In this document: piece after piece, positions 1 to 13,400 of the stretch
How positions within the stretch are numbered: the stretch's first letter is position 1
How the letters are laid out: every line of letters starts with the position of its first letter
Notes under the pieces: model-generated
The model's database searches: none
What the model was told of the DNA's origin: nothing
What the model saw: the letters and a program-made list of their open reading frames with translations, nothing else
DNA from: Fragum whitleyi
Taxonomy: Eukaryota > Mollusca > Bivalvia > Cardiida > Cardiidae
Direction of reading: 5' to 3'
Assembly (NCBI GenBank): GCA_948146395.1
Contig: OX411558.1
Coordinates: forward strand, 37,274,850-37,338,849
Length of the DNA: 64,000 bases
Translations under genes and position numbers: made by a program

Positions 1-930
1 TAAAAATCAACACCAACCACCCTTCCTTATTCTATGCATATGTGAAAAATATTTAGTCTAAAGACTCAAACAAACCAATCTAAATTTTTAATATATTTCT
101 TTTTAGAGAGTTAATCTGGTTAGCAATTAACGGTACACTGTTGTTGGTACTTATATTTATTAAGGCACATATGACCATTTGCTCTAACCCTTTAAAATAT
201 TTCTGTAAAATACCTGCTTTGTTTCTAGGGTCTCTCACATCATGTGATGCATTCCTGAATGCCTTCCAGTCTAAAGGTTTGAAGTCAGAATCCATCTGTC
301 CGTGTGCAAGCTCATCAGAGGCCCTTACTGTTTCTGTTAGAAGGTAGGTGGGTTCAAGCAGTTGCAGGTTTTGAGATTTTAAACTCACAAAAATAGATAA
401 ATGCCACAGTCACATAGATGATGATATTTTTGTTTCAGTGTGGAATTTATTTGTGGTTGCTAAGCAATGTTCATGTTGTCATCACTTGTTGGGCTATTAT
501 TAGGCGAGAAAGCCAGGGAAAGGTTTTTGATAATTATGCTTTTAACTTGTCAGTCGGTCTGTCCATCTGTAGACTGTTTTTTGTCCGGAGCACATCTCCA
601 AAAGTATGCAAGCTAAAATCATGAAGCGTTACAGGTGGATTTTTTGTGAGTAATTGCCCTTTGTTGATTGAAAAAGAATAGGCTATTGACCTGCTTATAT
701 GGAGGGAATAATTTTGTTTTACAAACATCTCTTATTTCACATTGCATTCAATGATTGAATAATAAGAATGTGTTCAGTGATATACAGGAAGTCCATTACT
801 CTCAATTATCCACAAGAAAGCATTAAAAAACTGTTAAATTAAAACCAGGCAGATCCTACAGGTCTTAGTATTTGGTCTATGTAGGGTTTGAATTATGTAA
901 TGGTCTGTGGTATTTAATTTTATTAATCTG

Positions 931-1156
931 GGTTCAATCCTCGACGGTGGAACTCATTCTTTCCGACTATTTGTCTCTCACCAATGGGTTGATAATCATA
1001 GACCTATGTGAGATAGCAGCTGGAGGCTAGGAAAGGATGCAGTGGTTGAACTGGTGAGAGAAATACCAGGAAACCATTGTTAGGTGCTCCAGCCTCCGCG
1101 ATATAACTGAAAAAATGTTGAAGCGGCATTAAACTCCATTCAATCAATCAATCAAT
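931..1156 (+). mobile_element. SINE family 1, 5'-truncated
   Basis: The element begins at the B-box-like GGTTCAATCC. It continues through the shared body (CTCATTCTTTCCGACTATTT, GATAGCAGCTGGAGGCTAGG) and ends in a CAATCAATCAATCAAT tail. The tRNA-like head upstream of the B box is missing. Confidence 0.85.
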
Positions 1157-1179
1157 AATGTTATTAATGTCTATTCCAG

Positions 1180-1249
1180 ACCGGGCAGATCCAGTAGTAG
1201 TGCCACAGGCCGCGGTACTCTGTCTATTCAGGGTCTGAGTTATGGTGTG
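1180..1249 (+). repeat. DIP2: Partial upstream copy of DIP2 exon 1 (5' half)
   Basis: This 70-bp block matches the first half of exon 1285-1424 with a few substitutions. It keeps an upstream TTCCAG acceptor-like site and ends GTG before GTATGT, a donor-like site. It lies 105 bp before the true exon, and the linking intron text resembles the true exon's left flank. Its length (70, not a multiple of 3) would shift the frame if included. Confidence 0.85.
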
Positions 1250-1284
1250 GTATGTGGTATTATTTATACTGTTATCTATTTCAG

Positions 1285-1424
1285 GCCAGGGAGATCAAGT
1301 AGTAGTGCCACAGGCCGCGGAATTTTGTCTATGCAGGGTCTGAGTTATGGTGTTGTCAGAGTTGACAGTGAGAACAGTTTGACCTCCCTTACTTTACAAG
1401 ACTGTGGTCAAGTGATGCCAGGAG
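1285..1424 (+). CDS. DIP2: DIP2 exon 1 of window
   Basis: The exon follows a TTTCAG acceptor and ends at a GTATGT donor. It encodes the block with MQGLSYGVVRVDSE and GQVMPGG, in the first FAAL-like domain. It starts with the last base of a split codon, so an upstream exon must exist outside the window. A 5'-half copy lies 105 bp upstream. Confidence 0.93.
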
Positions 1425-4400
1425 GTATGTGGAGATCTTATTTAATATTGATTAGTTTTTTGTCATGGAAATGATTTAAGATTCCAATTTCCCCTCTCTG
1501 TTTGGTAGTTTTATTAATGCCCCCCGTATTGAAAGATTGGTGGCATATTGTTATGCCATTGTCTATCTGTCTGTCTGTCTTCAAAACTTAAACAAAAAAC
1601 TTAACTTTGCCAATATCTTGAAGCATATTCAAGATACAAAGATCATATTTGGCATGATGTTAGATATTAATGATACGCATCTGCTGATACCTAAGTCAAG
1701 GTCATGTGACAAGGTCATCTGTCAAGGTCAAATTACTCAAAAACTTAACAAAAAATTAACATTGCCAATATCTTCAACATTGCCAATATCTTCAAGTCTG
1801 TTTAAGATAAAAGTCTCATATTTAGCATGATGAAAGATCTCAGTGATAAACATCTATAGATGTCAAGGTCATGTTAAAAGGTCAAGGTTGTCTGTCAAGG
1901 TCAAAATTTTGAAGAAAAAATGCTGTTATGGGGGCATTCGTGTTTGACAAACATATCTTGTTTTATATTATTCTATAAGATAGATGTTCTCCTGTACCTC
2001 TGTAAGACAGATGAAGTGGGAAAGTTGTTTATGTGTGTATTTACCACTCTTTTTATCCGTTTTATTGTTTATTACAGCTATAATGATTGTAGTTAAGATA
2101 GATAGTCTCCCGTACCTCTGTTAGACAGTGGGAGAGGCATGTCTTGGGGATGGGGGTATGAGTGCGGGTAGGATTTACCTCTCTTTTATCTCTGTTTTAT
2201 TTTTTGTTACAGCAATTATGATTGTGGTAAAGATAGATGGTCTCCCGTACCTCTGTAAGACAGATGAAGTGGGAGAGCTGTGTGTGTGTGCTGGATACAC
2301 GGGAACCAGCTTTTGGGGACTGCAGGGAATCACAGCTGCAACATTCCAGGTAATTACAAATGGTAATCTGAACTTGCTTGTCAATGAATTAGAAATAGTA
2401 TTATAACATTAAGGATTAAAACGCATATATGAAATAAAAAAAAATAACATAGAGCTTTTTTTTCGCAATAAGATTCATATGTCATGTTTTTTACTGTGTA
2501 CACAGATAACTCCGCCCATTTATCATACAGAGAGCCATCTGTAGCAGGAAAGTTGTTGCTTTTGAGGTCATATGCTAAATGGTGGCATTTTCTCTCTGTG
2601 AATTTGCGTGTTGATGTGCTTATTAATTAAATCTGATGGAGGGAGGAGTTTTATGCACAGCAAAATCCTTGGGCTCCACCATCACATTTTACCTTTTGCA
2701 TATAACTCATAAATGCAAAAATGAAGTTATTTCATAATCGATACATTCATAATGTCGATAAATAGATCCTGTTTGTATGATTAAAAAAAGATAAAGGAAA
2801 ACTATCTTGAATGATAAGGAATTAGTCAAAAATTGTGTCTCCATTAACCTAACAGCTCATAAATTGAACTTATGTCTGTTTCAATGCCAGATTTTCATCC
2901 TTCTTTGAACAAAAAAGATAAACTTAAGAAAGATTAATCATTTGAAAATGGAAAACAAAATAATATTCTATTTTTATTAATGCAAAAAACAGACAAAATT
3001 TTAAAATGTCTGTTACACCCCACCTAGTATTTTATTTTCAAAGTAATGTGAGGACACATTTAATGAAATGCTGTACAATTTTTTTTTTAGGTTCAACCAT
3101 TACACAGTGATGGCAGACCAGCGGGAGATAAAATCTACGTCAGGACAGGACTTCTTGGGTTCTTGGGACCAGTAAGTTATATTTTATCTTTTGATCAGTT
3201 GATAATGCATCGTGATTTTGACCCCTTGTTCCACCAACTATTTTCCAAAAATTGTACATATGTCATTGACAAGAGTAATTTGTCATCTGTCAATGGGAAA
3301 ATGGTCGTTGTTATTCTGAAACTTTGATCAAGCTGCAGTTACGGGGTTTTAGAATAATATTGACGAAATGATAAGTAGTACACCTGAAAAATTGGGGGGG
3401 GGGGGGGGGGGGGAGGGAACAGCTTGTGCATTACATGAAAAGCTGTGGTTGTACTGGTGTGAGAATCCACAGGAAACCTTACATCTGCCACAATGATGTA
3501 TATATTATCTTATAACTATACAAATATCCGTATGAAAACATCCCGTATGATATTTTTTATGATATCACATAGTTATTTTTAGAACATTATATGTTGTGGT
3601 TATTTTTAGATACTTGCATTTCAGTTATAAACACCGACGGAAACAAGACAAATATAGGTTATAAGATAAATATAATACGTACTTGGTGTATTGTATGAAA
3701 AAAATATCAAACTCGGTTGTGAGAATTGATAATTGTCTCGGCAGAGCCTCAACAATTTTCAATTCTCCCAACCTCGTTAGATATTTTTTTTCATATAATA
3801 CACTAAGTACGTATTATATATTTACATACTTAGTGTTTTGTATGAAAAAAAATATCTAACGAGGTTGGGGGAATTGATAATTGTTGAGGCTCTGCCGAGA
3901 CAATTATCAGTTTCCACAACCGAATTAGATATTTTTTCATACAATACACTAAGCATGCATTATATTTATCTTATAAGATTTATTTGCCTTGTTTTAGTCA
4001 ATGTTATGACAGAAATGTAAGATTCTAGAAATAACCGTGTTATGTCATTGTTCTTAAAATATCCATGTGATATCATAGAAAATATCATATGGGATGTTAT
4101 CACACGGATATTGTATAGTTATAAGATAAAACTGCAAAACTATTGAAAGTTGTGTTAAACACCCATCAAAAAAACACTTCACACTGGGGCTGATTTTAAG
4201 TCTAGGCTCCTTATTTTCCTCTAATTTAGTTAGAGGTAAATTACTATGCAAAATATCAGAAAAATGCTGGCTGTAAAAGGGATTGAATTTGTGGCCTCAT
4301 GATATCCTCCTCTCTATTTGATTACTAAGAGTTTGACATAAGAATGTTGTTAAATTGTTACCAATATATATCTGATCAATACCCCTTTTTTGGGGTACTT

Positions 4401-7400
4401 GTTTAATTGTTTTTATTTATAAAATATTAACCTTTTAATATTAACAATTTGCACAGTCTTTCTTAAGCATTTAATACTTCTTTATGTGAACTTACCCTGA
4501 CTATTCCTCTCTATTATAGGGTGGTCTTGTGTTTGTATGTGGCAGTAAGGAAGGTTTAATGCAGATCTCAAATACAATACAAATAAGCAATGCATTATAC
4601 AACACAGATTATATATTCCCCCCTCTCTCTTACAGGGTGGTCTTGTATTTGTATGTGGCAGTAAGGAAGGTTTAATGCAGATCTCAAATACTGTACAAAT
4701 AAGCAATACATTATACAACATGGATTATTGTATTCCCCTCTCTCTTACAGGGCGGTCTTGTATTTGTATGTGGCAGTAAGGAAGGTTTAATGCAGATCTC
4801 AAATAGACGACACAATACAGACGATATTATAGCTACAGTTCTTGCTGTAGAACCCATGAAATTTATATATAGGGGAAGGTAAGTTTATTTCACCTTTGTA
4901 TTTTCATAAGCCTATCAAAAGCTTTATGTGAGCTTACCTTGACTATTCCTCTCTATTATAGGTAGGTTTTTTTCACCCTTTAAAACTAGTATTTTTATGT
5001 GTCCATCAACAGATGAAACATATTATTTGATCACCAGGATAAGTGGACAGCGTCCACTACTTAACCCTGGGCAGAACTCTTGTCACCTTATGTCTGATTG
5101 ACTTGAAACCTGGCAGATAATATGTTCCTGTTATGATTATGGAGTGCAGTGTGCAAGAACAGTAATTCTACATAGCTTAATTTTTGAGTTATAAACTTTT
5201 ATTGTGTATCATACTTGAAGATCAAGCAGTGTAAATGGTTTATCTTGTGACAATTTTCCACATTGTTTGACATGTGATTTATGTCCTTGGTAAAGTGGGC
5301 TTCCATTAGATGATATCAAATAGTGTGAAATAGATGAATTGTCAAATGATAACCAAATAAGAAATATTGATATTTCACCAATATGCATAAGGAGATTATA
5401 AAAGACAGATGAAATTATTGTTCAAATATAATATGAAGATGGGTTTAAACTTCACATTATTTCTTGCATTTCTAATACCAAAACCCTTCTAGAAAGAAGT
5501 AGCAGTGTCATTTTCATTTCATGGTTGATTTCATTTATCAATAAAAGTGTACTCCTCTTCACAACTTAAGGTAATGAACCAATAATAGTTCCGCAACATT
5601 TCAGATCTCACGATCTTTAACAATGTTTGCTGAGGTTTTCCTAATGAAATCATTAGGAAACCTTTGTTAACACTGTCAAAAGTTCATTTCTTCCGAAACT
5701 TTGGGAAACTATTACAGGTTGCCTATCTTAAATATGGTGCAATATAACAGCTTTTGTTTCATCTTGGACAAATCCTAAAATGGAAAATATTTGACAGGAT
5801 TGCGGTGTTTTCAATCGAAGTGTTAAAAGATGAAAGAATTGTGATAATCGCAGAACAGCGACCCGACTGTCCAGAAGAAGAAAGTTTTCAATGGATGTCT
5901 CGAGTGTTACAGGCTGTAGACAGTATACATCAAGTGGGCGTGTACTGTCTGGCTTTAGTCCCACCCAATTATCTACCAAAGGTAGGAACTACTTTATTGT
6001 GTTGTACGGTATACACCATGTGGTTGTACTGTCTAGCTTTAGTCACACCTAACTATCTACTAAAGGTAGGGACCATGTTATCTTTATGTAGAGTATACAT
6101 CAATTAGGTGTAAACTATCTAGCCTTAGTCCCGCCCAATTATCTACCAAAGGAAAGGACTCGTTTATTGTCACTCACAGTACACAGAAAGAGGGCATGTA
6201 CTGTCTAGCTTTAGTCCCGCCCAATTATCAACCAAAGGTAGGGACCATGTTATTGTTTTGTATGGTATTCACAATGAGGGTGTACTGTCTGGCCTTAGTC
6301 CCTCCAAATTATGTACCAAAGGTAGGGACAATTTTATTGTTATGTACAGTATACACTATGAAGGTGTACTGTCTAGCTTAAGTCCAGCCAAACTATCTAC
6401 CAAAGGTAGGGATCATTTTATCTTAATTTATGATAAACATCAAGTGGGCGTGTAATGTCTGGCTTTAGTCCCACTAATTATCTACCAAAGGTAGGGACTC
6501 CTTTATTGTCACTTACAGTAAACAATAAGTGGGCGTGTACTGTTTGGCTTTAGTCCTGCCAAAAATCTACCAAAGGTAGGGACTATTTTATTGTTGTGTA
6601 CAGTATACATCAAGTGGGCGTGTAATGTCTGGCTTTAGTCCCCCCTTTTTATCTACCAAAGGTAGGGACTATTTTATTTTCATGTACAGTACACATCAAG
6701 TGGGCGTGTACTGTCTGGCTTTAGTCCCGCCTTATTATCTACCAAAGGTAGGGACTATTTTATTGTTGTGTACGGTATACATCAAGTGGGCGTGTACTGT
6801 CTAGCCTTAGTTCCCTCTATTTATCTACCAAAGGTAGGGGCTATTATAATATAAGCAAATATACAAAATAGATCTTTGAAAGTTAGATTAAAATTTGTTT
6901 TTTGTATTTGAAAAAAAAAAAACACAAACATTTATACAGAGAAAGGGAGGCCTTATAGTTTGAAAATTGAATGATTAAGGGATAAAATCAATCAAAACAA
7001 ACCAAATTCTGATTTTTCTAGGACACATCCCAAAATGTAAGTGCAAATATTTAGCATGATGCAAGCTCCATATGCATATTTGTTTATCTATCTTTCTGTC
7101 TATTTGTCTCTATGTGAGACATCTTTCATTCAGACATTTATGGCTACAACCATGAATTGATTAATATTGAATGTTCTGTTCTGATATTTATGCCAATCTA
7201 GATCAATCTTTAACATACTTTGAATATTCTGTCTTTAAAAATGATAAACCCTTGACTGATTATTGAATTGATTTACTAATTGATTGTTGAGAAAGGTGAT
7301 TACTGATTATTGAATTGATTAACTAATTGATTTTTGAGAAAGGTGATTATGTCTCTATGCTCTAAAATGATTGGATTATTTTATAAACATTGATAGATCA

Positions 7401-10400
7401 CACTAAAAATCTAGCTGCCGGTGTTTGGACTCAATGGAAATAGTTTTTCCGATGTCAAAGAAATTGCGGATGTTAATTAAAGTCAAAAGTGTTACCTTGG
7501 CAGGTTAAAGTAATTACTAAAATTTTGGTTATCAATGAATAGAAATTGTTCTGAACTCAGGGCTTGTGTTTGACCCTTAAACCAAGGTTTTGACTCCCAA
7601 ATATTTTTAGCTCACCTGAGCACGAAGTGCTCAAGGTGAGCTATTGTGGTTAGGTGGATGTCCGTCGTGCGTCATGCGGTGTCCGTCGTCCGTCGTCAAC
7701 ATTTGCCTTGTATGCACTCTAGAGGCCACATTTTTTGCCCGATCAACCTGAATTTTGGTCAGAATGATTGTCCTGATGAAATCTCGGACGAGTTCGAAAT
7801 TGGGTCAACTGGGGTCAAAAACTAGGTCACAGGGTCAAATCTTAGAAAAACTTCGTATGCACTCTAGAGACCACATTTTTTGCCCATTCAACCTGAATTT
7901 TGGTCAGAATGATTGTCTTGATGAAACCTCGGACGAGTTTGAAATTGGGTCAACTGGGGTCAAAAACTAGGTCACAGGGTCAAATCTAAGAAAAAGCTTG
8001 TATGCACTCTAGAGGCCACATTTTTTGCCTGATCAACCTGAATTTTGGTGAGAATGATTGTCTTGATGAAATCTTGGATGAGTTCGAAATTTGGTCAACT
8101 GGGGTCAAAAACTAGGTCACAGGGTCAAATCTTAGAAAAACCTTGTATGCACTCTAGAGGCCACAATTTTTTGCCAGTTCAACCTGAATTTTTGTCAGAA
8201 TGAAAGTCCTGATAAAATCTCGGATGAGTTCGAAATTGGGTCAACTGGGGTCAAAAACTAGGTCACGAGGTCAAATCTAAGAAAAAGCTTGTATGCCCTC
8301 TAGAGGCCAAATTTTATGCCTGATCAACCTGAATTTTAGTGGGAATGATTGTCTTGATGAAATCTTGGATGAGTTTGAAATTGGGTCAACTTGGGTAAAA
8401 AACTAGGTCACGGGGTCAAATCTACAAAAAATGTTGTATGCACTCTAGAGGCCACATTTTTTGCCCGATCAACCAGAATTTTGGTCAGAATGATTGTCTT
8501 GGTGAAATCTTGGACGAGTTCCAAATTGGGTCAACTTGACTCAAAAACTAGGTCACAGGGTCACATCTTAGAAAAACCTTATAAGCCTTCTAGTGGCCTC
8601 ATCTATTGTCCAATCAACCTGAATTTTGGTTAGAATGATTGTCTTGATGAAATCTTGGATAATTTTGAAATTGGGCTAACCAGGGTCAAAAACTAGGTCA
8701 CAGGGTCAAATCTAAGAAAACCTTTTATGCACTCTACAGGCCACATTTTTTGCCCAATCAACCTGAATTTTGGTCAGAATGATTGTCTCGATGAAATCTT
8801 GGACAAGATCAAAATTGGATCAACTGGGGTCAAAAACTAGGTCACAGGGTCAAATCTAAGAAAAACATTATTGGCACTCTAGAGGCCACAATTTTTGGCC
8901 AATCAAAATGAAATTTGGTCAGAATGATTGTCTAGATGAAATCTCGGATGAGATCGAAATTTGGTCATGGGGGGTCAAAAACTAGGTCACGAAATCAATT
9001 ATAAAAATCCTTGTTGGTCAACCTTAAAATTGTAAAAAAAGGATTCTCAAGTTGTATAGAAGCAACAGCTTTGTTTAGCTGAGTCATTCATCATTTTATT
9101 TCTAATACTTCATTTGAAAATTTTAGACAGTTCATTCAGGTGAGCGATTAAGGGCCACTATGGCCCTCTTGTTTTAGCTCACTTGAGCACGAAGTGCTCA
9201 AGGTGAGCTTTTGTGGTCGAGTGATGTCCGTCGTCCGTCGTCCGTCGTGTGTCGTCAACATTTACATTGTAGACACTCTAGAAGCCACATTTTTTGCCCG
9301 ATCAACCTGAAATTTGGTTAGAATGATTGTCTTGATGAAATCTCGGACAAGTTCGAAATTGGGTCAAGTGGGGTCAAAAATGAGGTCACGGGGTCAATTC
9401 TTAGAAAAACCTTGTAGACACTCTAGTGGCCAAATTTTTTGCCCAATCAACCTGAAATTTGGTCAGAATGATTGTCTTGATGAAATCTCGGACATGTTCG
9501 AAATTGGGTCAAGTGGGGTCAAAAATGAGGTCACGGGGTCAAATCTTAGAAAAACCTAGTAGACACTCTAGAAGCCATATTTTGTGCCCAATCAACCTGA
9601 AATTTGGTCCGAATGATCATCTTGATGAAATCTCAAACAAGTTTGAAATTGGGTCAAGTGGGGTCAAAAATGAGGTCACAGGGTCAAATATTAGAAAAAC
9701 CTTGTAGACACTCTAGAAGCCATATTTTTTGCCTGATCAACCTGAAAATTGGCCAGAATGATCATCTTGATGAAATCTAGGTCATTGGGTCAAGTGGGGT
9801 CAAAAATGAGGTCACAGGGTCAAATTTTACAAAAACCTTGTAAGCAGTGTAGAGGCATCATTTTTTGCCCAATCAACCTGAAATTTGGTAAAAATTCTTT
9901 ATCCTTTCTAAATCTACTTTAAAATATTTTCGACAGTTCATTCAGGTGAGCCATTTAGGGCCACTATGGCCCTCTTGTAGAATACCTTATTTCAACCATT
10001 AGAATTTTTTCCCAAGGGGGGGTCATTTTCCTTGAGAGAAATTTCTAAGGGTCAAACCGGGATTTGTTTCTCAAAGTTTCATTGATGTATCTTGTATACT
10101 ATCATAAGTTTTACAAATTAATTTCTTTCTTCATATCTTGACAAGAAAAGGTAGTTTGACTCTTCATATCTGTACAAGAAAAGATAATTTGACACTTTAA
10201 TCTGCAAAATTTTACTAATGATTTGACCGTTCTGCTGTTTTGACCCCTGTCAATTAGTTTTGACCCCTGAAATTTCCTGGTTGAGGAACTCAATATCTAC
10301 TCAATTTCAAATGCTAGTACGAGCCCTGTTAATCTTTCTCATGCTGATCAGAACGTAAACAAGGGTTTGGCAGACAGTTTAGACTAGGATCGACAAAGAT

Positions 10401-13400
10401 GTGTAGTCTGATCTTACCCTACACTGCCTGCTTTCCACTCAATTCTTGCCCTAAAATCCAGAGTCAGACAAGAAGAAATACTCAAAAAATGACATTTTGT
10501 TTAAAACAATATCTAAGTACAGCAGGATAAGGGTTGAATATGTTCTCAGTGTTACTGATTGCCTGTCTTCACAGGTTAACCGGTAAGAAGTATTTTACAA
10601 TGAAAAGAAAGGAAAATAGATCAACATACATTAATAATTATACCCCCCACCTACGAAGTAGAGGGGGGTATATTGGTTTCACCATGTCTGTCTGTCTGTC
10701 CATCCGTCCATCCGTCCGTCCATCCGTCCGTCCGTCCGTCCGTCCGTAGACCTTTTCGTTTCCGGACTCTAACTCAAGAACCAAATGACCTACAATCATG
10801 AAACTTTATACAAATGTTCCTTATGACCCAAGGAAGTGCCCTATTGTTTTTGGGTCATATAGGTCAAAGGTCAAGGTCACAGTCAGCCTTTGTTCAATTT
10901 TCGTTTCCGGACTCTAACTCAAGAACCAAGTGGCCTACAATCATGAAACTTTATACAAATGTTCCTTATGACCCAAGGAAGTGCCCTATTGTTTTTGGGT
11001 TACATAGGTCAAAGGTCAAGGTCACAGTAAATTTTTGTTCAATTTTCGTTTCCGGACCCTAACTCGAGAACCAAGTGACCTACATGTATGAAACTTTATG
11101 CAAATGTTGCTTATGATCCAAGGAAGTGCCCTATTGTTTTTGGGTCATATAGGTCCAAGGTCAAGGTCACAGTCAATTTTTGCTCAATTTTCATTTCTGG
11201 ACTCTTAACTCAAAAACCAAGCGACCTAGAATCATTAAACTTCATGCAAATGCTACATATGACCTCATTATTAGTTACAAACACATCCTGCACTAATAGC
11301 ACTTACATTCTGACAAAGCGTTTGTGGGGGGTATTAGTCCGCTCTGCGACAGTTCTAGTTAAAGCTGAATTAAAAAGAATCTTTTATTTTCATCAAGTTA
11401 AATTATCCTAGAAAATAGTCTTGAAAAGAGTAAATTGAGCCTGTGCCTGACATTTCCAACAAGTTCAAATGTGCACCAAGCAAAGACTGGTTAGCCTGTG
11501 CATCTGCACAGTCTGACCAGGGCCTTCACTTTTGCTCTTTGTAGAAAGATTGGGTCCAAAAGTGTCTTTAGAAAGTCAGGCAAACGTCTTATTAAACTAT
11601 GTGGCAGTCAAAGTTGGTTAATGTTGGCCTTTCACGCACATATCAAATTGTTGGAAATGTCACACACAGGCTAAATTGTCTATACACATTTATTTATTTA
11701 TTTCCATACTCTTCCAATTGTAATTGATCATTTTATTATTTAAATTTAATTATCTTGATACATGTATGTCACTAGCATTGGCTTTCAATTTTGTTCTGTA
11801 GACTATTTTGTTACCTGGTTTAAATTTCAACCTTTTCTTACATGGTCCCATTATGAACACTTCTCATGAAAATAAGCAAAAAAAAAGGAAATATCTTGGA
11901 AAATGAAGAAATTGCATGTAACAAGTAACTTTTCATTGCCAATAACATTTTCTTAACATAGTCTGTTTTTATTGTCTAAGACTTCATGCAAAATGGTTCC
12001 ATCTAATAAAAATTGTTTGATTATGGTTCCCCGACGGCGGCACTCATTCTTTCCAACTAGACCTATGTAAGATAGTAGCTGGAGGCTAGGAAAGAATGTG
12101 ATGGTAGTACTGGTGAGAGAAATACCAGGGATCCATTGTTAGGTGCTCCAGCCGCCGCGATATAACTGCAATAATGTTGAAAGCGGCGTTAAACTCCATT
12201 CAATCAATCAATCAATTGATTATGGTTCAGTGTATATGTTCTCTACTGTTTCAGACACCCTTAGGAGGTATACACCTACACGAGACCAGAAAGAAGTTCC
12301 TCGAGGGCTCTTTACACCCCGCCAATGTTCTAATGTGTCCCCACACCTGCGTGACAAACCTCCCAAAACCGCGTGAACACCGCCCTGACAGGGACGTCAC
12401 ACCATCAGCGGTCCATGTGGGAAATATTGTACAGGGTGCCAGACTAGCATGGGCACAAGGGAGAGAACTCAGTATGGCAGAAGAGGAAGGGGATGGGACT
12501 AAAAAAGTAGGTTTCAACAACTTCATTACAAAAGTGAAACTTAATACCTAATCCTTCTTTAGAATTAATAATGGTTGTAATGATTTGATATTTTCTGATA
12601 TCTGGTATTACACTGAACAAAACTTATAAATGAACACCTGATTTTCATGGTCGAAAAAATATTTATATGGTTATTCAAACTTTTCTGCATTTCAAATATG
12701 AAAAAGGACACTTCAAGATGCAGGCTGAATTAAAAAATGCATTGAAATTCCCTTTGAATACAAATTTACCAGGCTTCTGAACTGCACAAAAATAAATATT
12801 GATGGAAGGCGTAATTTTCACTGTTTTGATGTAGATGGCGCACACTTCAACTTTCAATCTAAAATTAGCATGTTTTGGTGTCATATAGAAATTGTGAAAC
12901 TCACAGATTTGTACTTACTTTGTTACTTCTTGAATTGGGGCTAACTGTGAAAGTCTCAAAAGAGCTATTGACATACCCTCGGATTTAGGCATCAATGTTG
13001 GTGTTGGTGTCTGCATTAGATTGATAAGTTTATTTGACTTGTGAGATTTTTTGCCATGATAAAGTTTTAATGTCATTATTACTTTATTTCAGCACCAATT
13101 TTTGACGGAGATTTTACGATTCAGAGCTCAGACCACACCAGACCACAATCTTTTTACACTGCTCAATTCTAAAGTAAGTGATATCCTTTAAAAATAAGGA
13201 AGGATGATTGTTTGTTTCAATGTAAGATTGATAAAATCATTCATTTGGTGAGCAGCATAAGCTTAATTTGTTCACTAAAAGAAAGATTTATTATTTACAA
13301 AAAAAATTAAAGAATTACCCTAAATGTAAAGTTCCGATATAAATTCTCTTGTAGCCCAAATTTTCAGATGTGACTGCAATGTACAGTTATCACATAATTG

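Noticed and set aside
80..388. 102-codon frame on the - strand at the left edge
   Set aside because: Composition is somewhat coding-like, but I recognise no domain, see no matching continuation exon and cannot support it as a gene or named element.
5754..6455. Overlapping frames in the exon 5 repeat array as separate small genes
   Set aside because: They are the end of a DIP2 exon plus translated repeat copies, not independent genes.
7755..9707. Several 70-82-codon frames with similar sequences, resembling a tandem gene family
   Set aside because: They arise from the ~145-bp core repeats of a pearl-like element. The repeated peptide simply mirrors the DNA repeat.
7609..9977. CRISPR-like regular direct repeats
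   Set aside because: The units are ~145 bp with no short repeat/unique spacer pattern, and the context is an animal genome.
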